From an uncultured Candidatus Saccharibacteria bacterium (lineage in GTDB: Bacteria > Patescibacteriota > Saccharimonadia > Saccharimonadales > Saccharimonadaceae), in the NCBI GenBank assembly GCA_937981355.1, contig CALJPD010000019.1, forward strand, positions 44,280-108,279: 64,000 nt of DNA. Reading direction: 5' to 3'. Made by a program: the position numbers and the translations under genes. Of the stretch, positions 8,797 through 17,755 are shown in pieces. Each line of letters starts with the position of its first letter. Within the stretch, counting starts at the first letter, position 1. The notes beneath the pieces were generated by a model. That model had not been told where the DNA came from. It searched no databases and saw only the letters and a list, made by a program, of their open reading frames with translations.

Positions 8797-8910
8797 TATA
8801 AAGGTGAATATCTCTCTAATATTCATCGTGTGCGCCTGGGCTAAGATTGATTATTGCGATTGACCCACACGCCATCGGATGAAGGGATTGGCTGGTGGAG
8901 CTAACACTGC
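8797..8910 (+). ncRNA. unidentified structured RNA, copy 1 of 2
   Basis: About 110 nt, alignable along its whole length with 37641-37756. Hairpin 1 is 8848-8852/8858-8862 with loop ATTGC. Hairpin 2 is 8871-8876/8886-8892 with loop GGATGAAGG. An invariant GAGCTAAC follows. The stems keep pairing while bases change between the copies. TATAAA at 8797-8802, shared with copy 2 as TATAAG, could be its own -10 box. It lies between the divergent murE and tsaD. The tsaD promoter lies downstream of it, so it is not the tsaD leader. No known family recognised. Confidence 0.6.
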
Positions 8911-8983
8911 AAAAGTGAGATTATACGTATTTTCTACACCATTTTTATTTTGGAGTAAGTTTTCTGCGTTGTGTACCCTCCTT

Positions 8984-8992
8984 TGCTATAAT
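8984..8992 (+). promoter_or_regulatory. extended -10 box of tsaD, leaderless
   Basis: TGC-TATAAT ending 6 nt before the ATG at 8999. No -35 box at the usual distance. Confidence 0.8.
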
Positions 8993-8998
8993 AACCCT

Positions 8999-10093
8999 AT
9001 GAAGATTCTTGGGATTGAGAGCAGCTGCGACGAGACGGCGGCTGCGGTGGTGGCCGATGGGCGGCACCTGCTGAGTAGTGTCGTGCACTCGCAGATAGAT
9101 ATTCATGCCCAGTATGGCGGCGTGGTGCCAGAAGTAGCGGCGCGGAGCCATATTGAGATGATTACCCCGGTGATTGACCGCGCCTTGGTCGAGGCAGCGT
9201 GCAGCTGGGATGAGATTGATGGCATTGCGGTGACGTATGCGCCTGGGCTGGTAGGGTCACTATTGGTCGGGACACTGGCGGCGCGGACGTTGGCACTTGT
9301 GCACGAGAAGCCGCTCTACGCGATTCATCATGTGGAGGCGCACGTCTATGCCAACTTTGTGGTGGAAGATGGTCGGCCAAAGCCCGAGCCAGCTTTAGCG
9401 CTACCCGCTGCACAGCCGAGCTTCCCTATGCTGGCGCTCATCGTCTCTGGTGGGCATAGTCAGTTGGTGTTGTTTCGTGCGCATGGTGACTATACACTAC
9501 TTGGCCAGACGCAGGATGATGCTGTAGGCGAAGCCTTCGACAAGGTAGCAAAGATCATTGGTTTGCCCTACCCTGGCGGCCCGGCCATTGCTGCTGCCGC
9601 TATGCATGGTGACCCGCAGCATTACGCGTTACCCAAGGCGCGGATGCATGGCCAGTACGATTTCTCTTTTTCAGGCCTTAAGACGGCCGTGCTGCGCCGA
9701 ATGCAAGCTGAGGTGGGCAAAGATACCTCTTTTCCTTCGCACGAGCTCCCAGCGCTTGTCACGCCGCAGCAGCGCTATGATATGGCAGCGAGCTTCCAGC
9801 GTGTAGCGGTAGAGACATTGGTAGATAAAACGGTGCTGGCGTATGAACACTATGCGCCACGCTCCGTCGTGATTGCTGGTGGTGTGGCGGCCAACCAAGA
9901 ACTCCGCCGCCAGCTGCGCACCGCCCTGCCCTGCTCCATTAGCTACGCACCGATGGCCTTTTGCACGGACAATGCAGTGATGATTGCTACCCTCGGCTAC
10001 TACTACGCCCAGGCTGGCCACACAGTCGATCCATACCTGCTCGAAGTGCAGCCGAGTTTGTCGATGCGCGAAGCAGTGTGGGCTGATATTTAG
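8999..10093 (+). CDS. tsaD: tRNA N6-threonylcarbamoyladenosine transferase TsaD
   Basis: Transfers the threonylcarbamoyl group to A37 of ANN-decoding tRNAs, working with TsaB/TsaE. 364 residues, the usual length. Visible family features are the start MKILGIESSCDET, the metal-binding pair in IHHVEAHVYANF, VSGGHSQLVLF, DDAVGEAFDKVAK and LPYPGGP, and the C-terminal VIAGGVAANQELR. The start is fixed by the promoter 6 nt upstream. It converges with the next gene with a 4-nt overlap of the stop regions. Confidence 0.97.
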   Translation: MKILGIESSCDETAAAVVADGRHLLSSVVHSQIDIHAQYGGVVPEVAARSHIEMITPVIDRALVEAACSWDEIDGIAVTYAPGLVGSLLVGTLAARTLALVHEKPLYAIHHVEAHVYANFVVEDGRPKPEPALALPAAQPSFPMLALIVSGGHSQLVLFRAHGDYTLLGQTQDDAVGEAFDKVAKIIGLPYPGGPAIAAAAMHGDPQHYALPKARMHGQYDFSFSGLKTAVLRRMQAEVGKDTSFPSHELPALVTPQQRYDMAASFQRVAVETLVDKTVLAYEHYAPRSVVIAGGVAANQELRRQLRTALPCSISYAPMAFCTDNAVMIATLGYYYAQAGHTVDPYLLEVQPSLSMREAVWADI

Positions 10094-10581
10094 CCTTCTT
10101 TTGCGCGAATCTGCCTGGCTAGCGCTGCAGCAGCTACAACAGTTTCATCGAGTGTGTGATAGATCGGGAGCTCTGGCTGCTCGAGGTGTGCTTGTGTTTC
10201 GATGTCAAATGGTCGGTCGAAGCTTTTGCCAATGCCAAGCACAATGGGCGAGCCGCGTCCGAGTTCCTTACCAAGCTCTAGTGGTGTAATGATGCCCGGC
10301 CCCTTGACGAAGTAAAACATGACCACACGTGCAAGCTGCAAATTTCGGTGCTCCCATGTGATCTGCTCCTTCGCAATATCACCAACGCGCGGTATTCCTT
10401 CCGGGCGTCGTGGGTTGGCAATAATGAGCTCTTCGTCACATGATTCTGTTTGCTCAATATTTTCTAATAATTTTTCTGCTTGTTTTTGCCAATCTTCTGC
10501 CCCAGAAATAGGGCCTGCAACGAAGATGTCTGGTCGTAATTCTTGCATAGATAACGCTGATGTTGGGCGTTTGACGAGCAT
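10090..10581 (-). CDS. nucleoside 2-deoxyribosyltransferase-like protein
   Basis: 163 residues. The pattern IFVAGPIS near the N-terminus, IANPRRPEG, ITWEHRNLQLARVVMFYF and TPLELGKELG matches the nucleoside 2-deoxyribosyltransferase-like superfamily (flavodoxin-like fold; the Glu in LELG is the usual nucleophile position). Such enzymes exchange or hydrolyse nucleobases in salvage, which fits an organism dependent on scavenged nucleotides. The start is supported by the -10 box 6 nt upstream. Confidence 0.75.
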   Translation of the reverse strand: MLVKRPTSALSMQELRPDIFVAGPISGAEDWQKQAEKLLENIEQTESCDEELIIANPRRPEGIPRVGDIAKEQITWEHRNLQLARVVMFYFVKGPGIITPLELGKELGRGSPIVLGIGKSFDRPFDIETQAHLEQPELPIYHTLDETVVAAAALARQIRAKEG

Positions 10582-10587
10582 GGCAAA

Positions 10588-10596
10588 ATAGTATCA
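10588..10596 (-). promoter_or_regulatory. extended -10 box, leaderless
   Basis: TGA-TACTAT on the minus strand ending 6 nt before the ATG at 10581. Confidence 0.7.
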
Positions 10597-10737
10597 TGGA
10601 CTACTGCAAAGATCAAATATCACAGACACGAAAAATAAGCTGAAGATCTGCAAGTCGCGGATTTTTTATCTTACCGTAAGGTGAATGCTATCTACCACGG
10701 TGCCTAGTAGTGTAGATATTGTTACGAAGGCAGTGCT

Positions 10738-11994
10738 CTACCGCGCTATAATCTTTCGCGCCGCACGCATGAAACGAACCACCTGATGTATGAATGGTCG
10801 AGCAATATATTCATAGCAACCAGCGCGTTCCTCCAGCTGGCCACCAAAGCCTTTCTTAAAGTGATACACTCCCTCTTGCTCGGGGAAGCCGTTGAAGTTT
10901 CCGCTTGTGCCGTAGAAGTTATAGCGCTGAGCGCCAAGGCTGATGGCACGGCGCATTGCTGCGTATTGCAGGGCGTATGAGCCAGAGAACTTGGCATGCT
11001 GATCGTCCGACCCGCTAAGAAAATACACCACCTCGTTATCGCTCGTGTGCATGAATATGGCGGCGGTCAGCGGCAGGACGTCCCCATTGGCTGCCTGGCG
11101 GAGTGTTTCGTAATCTGCCAAGCGTTTGGATACCGCAGTGAGCTGATTGTCGAGCTCCTTCACCTGTCCCTGCTTGTCTGGCTCAGCTGCCAGCATATCG
11201 CGCTTGGCTTGCAGTGCATCCTGCTGGCCGCTGAGACGGGCTTGGTAGCCAGCAAGGTCGAGCTCGGCAATCAGGAACCACGCCTGCTTGCGGTGAAAGG
11301 CGCGGAACAATTGCTGATAAAACGCTTCGTTGCGTCCTGAGAAGCCACGCCGCGTGCCAGTATCGATTAGCAGCTTCGCAAACGGGACGAGATCGTCCAC
11401 TGCAGTAATCTCGCGTACCGCCACACCATACTTGGTGGCCGCCTTGACGCAGCTGCGTGTCTTAGCATCGAAGCTCTTGAGTAGTGCTGCGTCGTCGTGA
11501 TAAGGCGAAAGATCTTTGGCAAAGAACCAGCGCACATAGCGTGCGTTGTGGTCGGTCTGCTGCGGGGGGATAGCGCGAAAGCCTGCCTTTTCTAATTGTT
11601 GCAGCGCCTTGGTCGTGCCTGCTACTTCGAGAAGCTGAGTAGGGTCACTTCCCTGCCGTAGGATGAGTGGCGGCTGAAGCCGAAGTAAAATACCTTTATG
11701 TGCTTTGACATATTTCTTAAGTTCTGTCAATAATGTACTGAGCACGGCTGGGTTGTGATAATCCACGAGCGGTCCTTGCAAACATTCAAACTCGCTATAG
11801 CCCAAGGTGTGCCACTCATATAACACGGCAGTAGCTACCAAGCGATCATCCTCAGTAAACAATCCCAAATAATGTGGCTGCCAGCCCAGCTGTGCCACTC
11901 GCTTGGCATTAGCGGCTGATTGGACGAAGCTCCCTAGTGGATGTTGCGCAACAAATTGCTCGAGAGTGGATGGATCGATGGGCTTTAGCTGCAT
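10738..11994 (-). CDS. FemAB-family peptidoglycan bridge aminoacyltransferase
   Basis: 418 residues. FemA/FemX enzymes use aminoacyl-tRNA to extend the lipid II interpeptide bridge on the inner side of the membrane. Visible are two GNAT-like halves, the N-terminal GSFVQSAANAKRVAQLGW, and a Lys/Gln/Asp-rich helical insertion (about 245-300) like the coiled-coil arm of FemA. The C-terminus has YNFYGTSGNFNGFPEQEGVYHFKK-type sequence typical of the family. The start at 11994 is preferred. A TATACT box (12007-12012) lies 12 nt upstream, giving a leader of about 6 nt. Divergent from a second FemAB gene 200 nt away. Confidence 0.88.
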   Translation of the reverse strand: MQLKPIDPSTLEQFVAQHPLGSFVQSAANAKRVAQLGWQPHYLGLFTEDDRLVATAVLYEWHTLGYSEFECLQGPLVDYHNPAVLSTLLTELKKYVKAHKGILLRLQPPLILRQGSDPTQLLEVAGTTKALQQLEKAGFRAIPPQQTDHNARYVRWFFAKDLSPYHDDAALLKSFDAKTRSCVKAATKYGVAVREITAVDDLVPFAKLLIDTGTRRGFSGRNEAFYQQLFRAFHRKQAWFLIAELDLAGYQARLSGQQDALQAKRDMLAAEPDKQGQVKELDNQLTAVSKRLADYETLRQAANGDVLPLTAAIFMHTSDNEVVYFLSGSDDQHAKFSGSYALQYAAMRRAISLGAQRYNFYGTSGNFNGFPEQEGVYHFKKGFGGQLEERAGCYEYIARPFIHQVVRFMRAARKIIAR

Positions 11995-12178
11995 AATGAT
12001 AGCGATAGTATAGCATTTTTGAGTGGTGAGAGGAAGAGAGCGATGGTAATGAGCGACATACAATTGGTTATAACGAAGGAGTTTAAAGAGATAATACCTT
12101 ACATCAGACTTATCATTTTGTTGTGGTGTTCATGAATGTGTTTTTGCAATAATCATCAGTGAAAATCCGCCGCAAAGT

Positions 12179-12187
12179 TGCTATACT
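12179..12187 (+). promoter_or_regulatory. extended -10 box, leaderless
   Basis: TGC-TATACT ending 6 nt before the ATG at 12194. Confidence 0.78.
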
Positions 12188-12193
12188 AATGTT

Positions 12194-13147
12194 ATGAAAC
12201 ATTTTTTACAGACTGAGGCATGGGAGGCCTTTCAACAAGCGCAGCAGCGCCATACGGTGCGGCGAGTAGACAAAGGGTGGCAGTATTATGGCATTATTGA
12301 GCACGGTCGGCTCAACCATCGGTTGTATGTACCCTATGGGCCCGAAGCAGATAATGATGCAGCCCAGGAAGCTGCACTCAAGGATATTATTGCCACAGGG
12401 CGGCAATATGGTGCAGATTTTGTGCGGGTCGACCCCCGAACGACGCGGCTTGAACAGCTGCAAAATCTCGGCTTTCGCAAAGCAAAGAGTCTCCAGCCAG
12501 ACCGAACGATTATTAATGATGTGACGATGGATCACGATGCGATCCTGGCTAATGCCAAACAAGCGGTGCGTTACACCTGGCGCAAAAATCAGAAGGCAGG
12601 GGTGCGCTTCCATACTAGTTATGAGCCAGCAGATATCGAGATTTTTCTTAATATGATTCACGATGTTGCCAAGCGTACTGGCATGCAGCCTCATAGTGAT
12701 GCCTACTTTCGTCAAATGGCAGAAGTGCTTTTCCCACGTAAGGCAGCTGGCCTGATGTATGCCACGCTAGAGGACAAGCCAGTTGCTAGCCTGATATTCT
12801 TTAGTGATGGCACGACGATGGCCTATGCCCATGCTGCGTCCTACACCGCCCAGCGCAACCTCAGCCCAGCTACAGCACTAGTGGTATCTGCTCTCTTCTA
12901 TGCGCACGATACCGGGCACAAATTCTTTGACTTTTACGGCATTGCGTCAGACGATGTGCCAAAGGATCACCCCTGGGCGGGCTTCACGCACTTTAAGAAG
13001 TCGTTCGGGGGTACGCCAGTGGATTACATCGGCACCTGGGAGAAACCTCTCCACCCACTGCGTTACCGGTTGTATCACCTCTACCAAGCGATGTATCAGC
13101 ACATGCGCAGTCTGCGCCAAGCATCGTATCGCCGCTCGCATAAGTAG
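12194..13147 (+). CDS. FemAB-family peptidoglycan bridge aminoacyltransferase (second copy)
   Basis: 317 residues, without the helical arm of its neighbour. It begins MKHFLQTEAWEAFQQAQ, as in many FemAB/MurM-type proteins. It has the central KNQKAGV and the C-terminal FDFYGIASDDVPKDHPWAGFTHFKK-like block, which is the second GNAT core. With the divergent gene it suggests a two-step interpeptide bridge and hence a cross-linked wall whose chemistry might be tuned to the host's. The amino acids used cannot be told from sequence. Followed by a strong terminator. Confidence 0.88.
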   Translation: MKHFLQTEAWEAFQQAQQRHTVRRVDKGWQYYGIIEHGRLNHRLYVPYGPEADNDAAQEAALKDIIATGRQYGADFVRVDPRTTRLEQLQNLGFRKAKSLQPDRTIINDVTMDHDAILANAKQAVRYTWRKNQKAGVRFHTSYEPADIEIFLNMIHDVAKRTGMQPHSDAYFRQMAEVLFPRKAAGLMYATLEDKPVASLIFFSDGTTMAYAHAASYTAQRNLSPATALVVSALFYAHDTGHKFFDFYGIASDDVPKDHPWAGFTHFKKSFGGTPVDYIGTWEKPLHPLRYRLYHLYQAMYQHMRSLRQASYRRSHK

Positions 13148-13170
13148 TTGGTAGAGAGATCACTTAGAAG

Positions 13171-13200
13171 AAGACGCTCTAGCTGGGCGTCTTTTTTTTT
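13171..13200 (+). terminator. rho-independent terminator
   Basis: Stem AAGACGCTC (13171-13179) with GGGCGTCTT (13185-13193), TAGCT loop, then a run of T. Confidence 0.92.
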
Positions 13201-13885
13201 ATTTCTTCTGCCCTACTCTACAGACGTGACTTCAGATGGATGATGATATGAGATCCATATGATGATGTGGGGCTATAGAGCTTGATGAAATTGCGCATTA
13301 TTCACGTGAAATGAGGATATGTATAGGTGAGAAATTGGGCTATCACTTCCCTACTGTAATTCAATTTTGGTTGTAACTATGATAAACGCAATTTATCTTC
13401 ATCTCTGATTTATTATTCATACTTCCCTTTTGCATTGTATGAAGCGCGTTGATGAATGCAGCATGATGGTATGTGAGCAGACATTTGCAGTGCAGAGATT
13501 TCTGCTGCTTTCTGGTAGTCTGCCCATTCCTCATGTTCTACTGGATGAGATAGTAAAATTGTAATTGCTTTAGTCGCAGGTCGTCACAAGGTGCACCTTC
13601 CACGTGAAAAACTACACAATGGGAAACTATCAGAACAAGTGACTGCTCGATAGTGACTAATTTGCAAAGCGAGAAACAAATCATATCATCTTAATCAGCT
13701 GCGTCTTAGCCTCATCACTAACCCCTGTCATCTCTGCCATTGAACCATCAAACGTGCTATACTAGGTAGCTGAAGTTGCACCAAAAAATCGGCCTGGCAG
13801 ATGCTGCACTCATATTTTCACGTGAAGTATTGACCGCGCCGTTTTCGTGTGAAAAGTATCAATAATCTGTAAGGAAGCCATCGCC
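13201..13885. promoter_or_regulatory. long spacer upstream of valS with repeated TTCACGTGAA palindromes
   Basis: 685 nt without a convincing gene. Exact TTCACGTGAA lies at 13301-13310 and 13817-13826. A variant TTCCACGTGAA lies at 13598-13608. A related palindrome TTTTCGTGTGAAAA lies at 13842-13855, 30 nt before valS. The spacing looks like operator sites for a dimeric regulator, with the last two at the valS promoter. This is inference; no regulator gene is adjacent. No T-box features were seen. Confidence 0.45.
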
Positions 13886-16435
13886 ATGAAACTTGCCAAG
13901 ACCTACAACCCTAACGAATACGAGCCAAATATCTACGCTATGTGGGAGAGTGCTGGCGTGTTTCGACCGAGAGGAGAGGGCACACCGTATAGCATCGTGA
14001 TGCCGCCGCCCAATGCCAATGGCAACCTGCATGTCGGGCATGCCCTTGGCTCAGCCTTGCAAGATATCTTAGTGCGTTACCACCGGATGAAAGGCGATGA
14101 TGCGGTGTTTATTCCTGGGGCAGACCACGCTGGATTCGAGACGTGGGTGGTGTACGAGCGCGAGCTAGAGAAGCAGGGTAAAACGCGCTTCGATTACTCT
14201 CGTGATGAACTGTATGCGCAGGTGTGGGACTTTGTCGACCAGAAGCGGGGCGATATGGAGCTCCAGCTGCGCGCCCTTGGCGTTGGGGCCGACTGGGAAG
14301 ATATGGTCTTTACGCTTGACCCTAAGGTGGTGGAGACGGTCTATGGTACCTTCAACAAGCTGTGGCAAGATGGGCTGATCTACCGCGGTGAGCGGATCGT
14401 CAACTACTGTACCAAGCACCAGACCAGCTTTGCTGACATCGAGGTGGTGCACAAGACGGAGAAGTCTAAGCTGTGGCGTATTGCGTATCCATTACTCGAT
14501 CATATTGGTGAAATTATCGTTGCTACGACGCGGCCTGAGACGCTGCTGGGAGATACCGCCATCGCTGTCAACCCGGCAGATGAACGCTACAAGAAGTTGA
14601 TTGGTACTAAGGCGCTGCTCCCACTGGTAGGGCGCGAGATACCGATTATTGCTGATGAATATGTTGATGCGTCATATGGCACTGGTGCGGTGAAGATCAC
14701 GCCAGCTCACGACCCAAATGACTTCGAGATGGGGCAGCGGCATGGGCTGCCAGTGGAGCAGGTGATTGGCTTCGATGGGCGAATGACGAATGTACCCACG
14801 CCATTTGATGGCCTCACCACGACGGAGGCGCGCCAACGGGTGCTGGAGGCGCTGGAGCGCGAAGAGCTGCGCCGTGGCGAGGAGGAGCTGGAGCACTCGG
14901 TGGGGCACTGCTACAAGTGTGATACTGTCATTGAGCCGATGGTGAAAGAGCAATGGTTTATCTCGATGCGGCCATTGGCGGATGCAGCGATTGCTGCTAT
15001 TGAGCGCGGTGATGTGACCTTCACTCCTGCCAACAAAGGCGAGGTGGTCATCAAATACCTGCGCGAGATCAAAGATTGGAATGTCAGCCGGCAGATCCCG
15101 TGGGGGATACCCATTCCAGCCTTCCAGAGCACGACCGACCCAAGCGATTGGATCTTCAACATAAACGTCAACGAAAAAGAAATAGTTGTAAATGGCACAA
15201 CATACCGCCGGGAAGAAGATACACTTGATACCTGGTTTAGTAGTGGGCAGTGGCCATTCATCACCACCGACTATTTGCAAGATGGGCCGCTGGCGAAATT
15301 CTACCCCAACGCAGTAATGGAGACGGCGGGAGATATCCTCTTCTTCTGGGTGGCGCGGATGATGATGCTTGGCCTGTACTGCACGGGGCAGGTGCCGTTC
15401 CGCCATGTGTATCTCCATGGGCTGGTGCTGGATGAGCATGGGCAGAAGATGAGCAAAAGTAAGGGCAATGTGATCAACCCAATGGAGGCGATCAGCCAGT
15501 ACGGTTCAGACGCACTGCGCATGGGGATTATCGCTAGCCGCTCAGCCGCTCAGCCGCAGGCCTTTAACACCGGCAAGGTGGTGGCAGCGCGCAACTTTTG
15601 TAATAAATTATGGAACATTGCTCGCTTCATCGAGGCGCAAGTGGGAGATACGCAACCGGTGCATGTGCCAGTGCCGCAATCGATGGCTGATCATTGGATT
15701 ATCCGACAGCTGAGCAAGGCAGGGGAGACGATGGAGCAGCAGCTAACGCAGTATCGTTTTGCCGAGGCGGCAGAAACGCTCTACCATACGGTGTGGGATG
15801 ATGTAGCCGATTGGTATATTGAGGCAGCTAAGGTGGAGCAGCACGCTGATATGCTGGTGTGGGTGCTCGATACGTGTCTGCGCTTGGCTCACCCGTTTGC
15901 ACCATTTGTAACGGAGACGATTTGGCAAAGCCTGAGCTGGCATAACGACCTGCTGGCGGCAGCGCGCTATCCGCAGGCTGAGAAATACAATGAGCTGCAA
16001 GCAGCTGAGTTTGGCCGGCTCAAGCGGCTCGTGACCGAAGCGCGCTACGTAACGAGTGAATTGCCAGGCAATGAGCGCTACACACTGCTCTATATGGATG
16101 ACGCGCTCGTAGCGGACAATGCCGAGCTGGTGCGGCGTTTGGCTGGCCTAGCGGCGGTGGAATATACTGATGTAGCACGAGGGCTGCGCTTGGCAGCCAG
16201 TGGCCGGGATGCTTGGCTTGATGTGAGTGACGAGACGCTCTATGAGCACCAAACGAACCTCGAGAAGCGTTTAGTTGTAGCGCGCAATGACGCCGCCAAG
16301 CTGGAGGCACGCCTAGCAAACGAACGCTATACAAGCCAAGCACCCGCTCATTTGGTGGAAGAATCACGCCAGCAGCTGGCAAGCAAGCAAGCGTTGATCG
16401 AGCGGCTGGTGAAGGAATTGCAGGTGATCGAATAG
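13886..16435 (+). CDS. valS: valyl-tRNA synthetase
   Basis: Charges tRNA-Val; class I synthetase, 849 residues. The HIGH motif is HVGH within PPPNANGNLHVGHA. The editing (CP1) domain has TTRPETLLGDTA. The KMSKS motif is intact (KMSKSKGNVINP). A C-terminal coiled-coil arm (about 785-849) ends the protein, as in ValRS. The block after the HIGH motif reads GADHAGFETW where the common bacterial enzyme has GTDHAGIATQ, so it belongs to a divergent ValRS branch. Ribosome site AAGGAAG lies about 10 nt before the ATG. Confidence 0.96.
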   Translation: MKLAKTYNPNEYEPNIYAMWESAGVFRPRGEGTPYSIVMPPPNANGNLHVGHALGSALQDILVRYHRMKGDDAVFIPGADHAGFETWVVYERELEKQGKTRFDYSRDELYAQVWDFVDQKRGDMELQLRALGVGADWEDMVFTLDPKVVETVYGTFNKLWQDGLIYRGERIVNYCTKHQTSFADIEVVHKTEKSKLWRIAYPLLDHIGEIIVATTRPETLLGDTAIAVNPADERYKKLIGTKALLPLVGREIPIIADEYVDASYGTGAVKITPAHDPNDFEMGQRHGLPVEQVIGFDGRMTNVPTPFDGLTTTEARQRVLEALEREELRRGEEELEHSVGHCYKCDTVIEPMVKEQWFISMRPLADAAIAAIERGDVTFTPANKGEVVIKYLREIKDWNVSRQIPWGIPIPAFQSTTDPSDWIFNINVNEKEIVVNGTTYRREEDTLDTWFSSGQWPFITTDYLQDGPLAKFYPNAVMETAGDILFFWVARMMMLGLYCTGQVPFRHVYLHGLVLDEHGQKMSKSKGNVINPMEAISQYGSDALRMGIIASRSAAQPQAFNTGKVVAARNFCNKLWNIARFIEAQVGDTQPVHVPVPQSMADHWIIRQLSKAGETMEQQLTQYRFAEAAETLYHTVWDDVADWYIEAAKVEQHADMLVWVLDTCLRLAHPFAPFVTETIWQSLSWHNDLLAAARYPQAEKYNELQAAEFGRLKRLVTEARYVTSELPGNERYTLLYMDDALVADNAELVRRLAGLAAVEYTDVARGLRLAASGRDAWLDVSDETLYEHQTNLEKRLVVARNDAAKLEARLANERYTSQAPAHLVEESRQQLASKQALIERLVKELQVIE

Positions 16436-16470
16436 CAGTAATGCAAACTTAATAACTTGTGCTAATAGAG

Positions 16471-16504
16471 AAGGCTACCGTCGATGTGAGATGGCAGCCT
16501 TTTT
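16471..16504 (+). terminator. rho-independent terminator (imperfect stem)
   Basis: AAGGCT (16471-16476) pairs with AGCCTT (16496-16501), with an inner CC/GG extension, followed by TTTT. Closes valS. Confidence 0.65.
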
Positions 16505-16850
16505 GATGAGTAGAGATATTGAAGAATGTTGATTTAACCTCTTGCGTTCTCAATGACAAAAGGGCACTTGGTGGTAAGGAGGGAAGTGCGAGCACAGACA
16601 AAGGGATTATTGTGATGACGAGCTATATTAACCTGAAGCTGAAAAATCTCACCGCATCACTCTTTCAATTCGTACCATTCTTTTTCTGAGACTTGTAGTG
16701 AGTAAGGCTTACGAAGAGTGTTCATCGCATGGATTTTATAAGCATACATATGCTGCGACAAACAGCTTTCATACCTCATTTAAGCGAGACGATAGGAGAA
16801 GAGAGTTAATGAAGAAAAGAAGGGTATTCCTATATCTACACAAAACATAC
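16505..16850. other. intergenic region without visible gene
   Basis: AT-rich. A possible 76-codon frame (16698-16928) has no ribosome site and ordinary noncoding composition. I see no RNA gene. Confidence 0.4.
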
Positions 16851-16879
16851 TTGACAGAAAAGAAACATCCTGCTACCAT
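16851..16879 (+). promoter_or_regulatory. sigma70-type promoter
   Basis: TTGACA (16851-16856), 17-nt spacer, TACCAT (16874-16879) preceded by TGC. Drives the His-rich protein gene with a leader of about 40 nt. Confidence 0.75.
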
Positions 16880-16924
16880 GAATATGAACAAAAATAGAAC
16901 TAACGATAGTCACCAACACACACA

Positions 16925-17299
16925 ATGAAATACAAAAACCACACTACCTCATACAAAACCATCCTCGCGCAGGCGGCTGTGGCGGTCTTTAGCATAGCGA
17001 CTGCACTTGGGGTGTTCTTGCACGATGGGCAATTTGATAAGATGACCACCGTGCTCCTTACGCTCGAGCCTGTCGCGCTGCGAAGTCGTGGACTGCAAGG
17101 CTCGGCGGAGCACGATAAGCTAACAACCGACCCACACGTCCATCCGCATCATGCGTCGCTGGGGCACAAGGCAGGGCACCATGGGCAACACCACACGCCG
17201 AGTGTGCCACCGCGCGATAATGAATATAGATACCTGGCACATAAGCAGCGGGGAACGCGTCACGCCTTTGATAATCAGTTTTTGCCAATTGTTGGTTAA
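16925..17299 (+). CDS. small secreted or membrane-anchored His-rich protein
   Basis: 124 residues. The N-terminal hydrophobic helix (about 12-32) acts as signal or anchor. Residues 70-92 are His-rich (HVHPHHASLGHKAGHHGQHH), which suggests metal binding such as Zn, Cu or Ni. No Shine-Dalgarno site is visible. Its ATG overlaps the TGA of a 14-codon frame starting at 16884, right after the promoter, so it may be translated by coupling to that short frame. Not a recognised family. Ends one base before the convergent rlmH stop. Confidence 0.6.
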   Translation: MKYKNHTTSYKTILAQAAVAVFSIATALGVFLHDGQFDKMTTVLLTLEPVALRSRGLQGSAEHDKLTTDPHVHPHHASLGHKAGHHGQHHTPSVPPRDNEYRYLAHKQRGTRHAFDNQFLPIVG

Positions 17300-17755
17300 C
17301 TATTGATGGTGATACGGATGACCAGCGGCAATCTGCTGCGCCCGGTAGAGTTGCTCGGCCAAGATGAGCCGCACCAGCTGATGTGGAAACACCAGGCGAG
17401 ACAGCGACCACACCAGGTTAGCGCGCTCCATCACTGCCTCTGTCACACCGTATGCTCCACCAATGATAAGTACGAGTGATTTGCCTTGCGCCATTGGCTG
17501 ATGCAGGCTGCGCGAGAGGGCAGGCGAGTCGAGCATTGTGCCACGCTCGTCCAGTAGTACAACATATGCCTGGGGCGAAAGTGCCCGAAGAATCTGCTGC
17601 GACTCCTCACGGCGTGCCGCATCGTTACTATGCTGGCTAGCTGGGATGAGCTTCCACTGCAGCTGCCAGGCACGAGTCATGCGTTGCTCGTAGCGTGCTA
17701 TGCCATCGGCTAGCCAGGGCTCGTGCCGCTTGCCAACAGCGATGATGGTGATCAT
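17300..17755 (-). CDS. rlmH: 23S rRNA (pseudouridine1915-N3)-methyltransferase RlmH
   Basis: SPOUT-class methyltransferase that methylates pseudouridine 1915 of 23S rRNA in the 70S ribosome. 151 residues, the normal length. Visible are the start MITIIAVGK, VVLLDERGTMLDS, the knot region LVLIIGGAYGVTE and the C-terminal HQLVRLILAEQLYRAQQI...PYHH, all diagnostic. The start overlaps the stop of the upstream HIT gene (ATGA at 17752-17755), so the two are translationally coupled. Confidence 0.97.
   Translation of the reverse strand: MITIIAVGKRHEPWLADGIARYEQRMTRAWQLQWKLIPASQHSNDAARREESQQILRALSPQAYVVLLDERGTMLDSPALSRSLHQPMAQGKSLVLIIGGAYGVTEAVMERANLVWSLSRLVFPHQLVRLILAEQLYRAQQIAAGHPYHHQ

Noticed and set aside
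8831..8910. Possible TPP-type riboswitch because of GGGCTGA/GGGCTAAGA
   Set aside because: The second conserved half of the TPP riboswitch is missing in both copies and the helices differ.
16698..16928. 76-codon frame upstream of the His-rich protein
   Set aside because: No ribosome site; its real promoter lies inside it. Only the last 14 codons could be translated.
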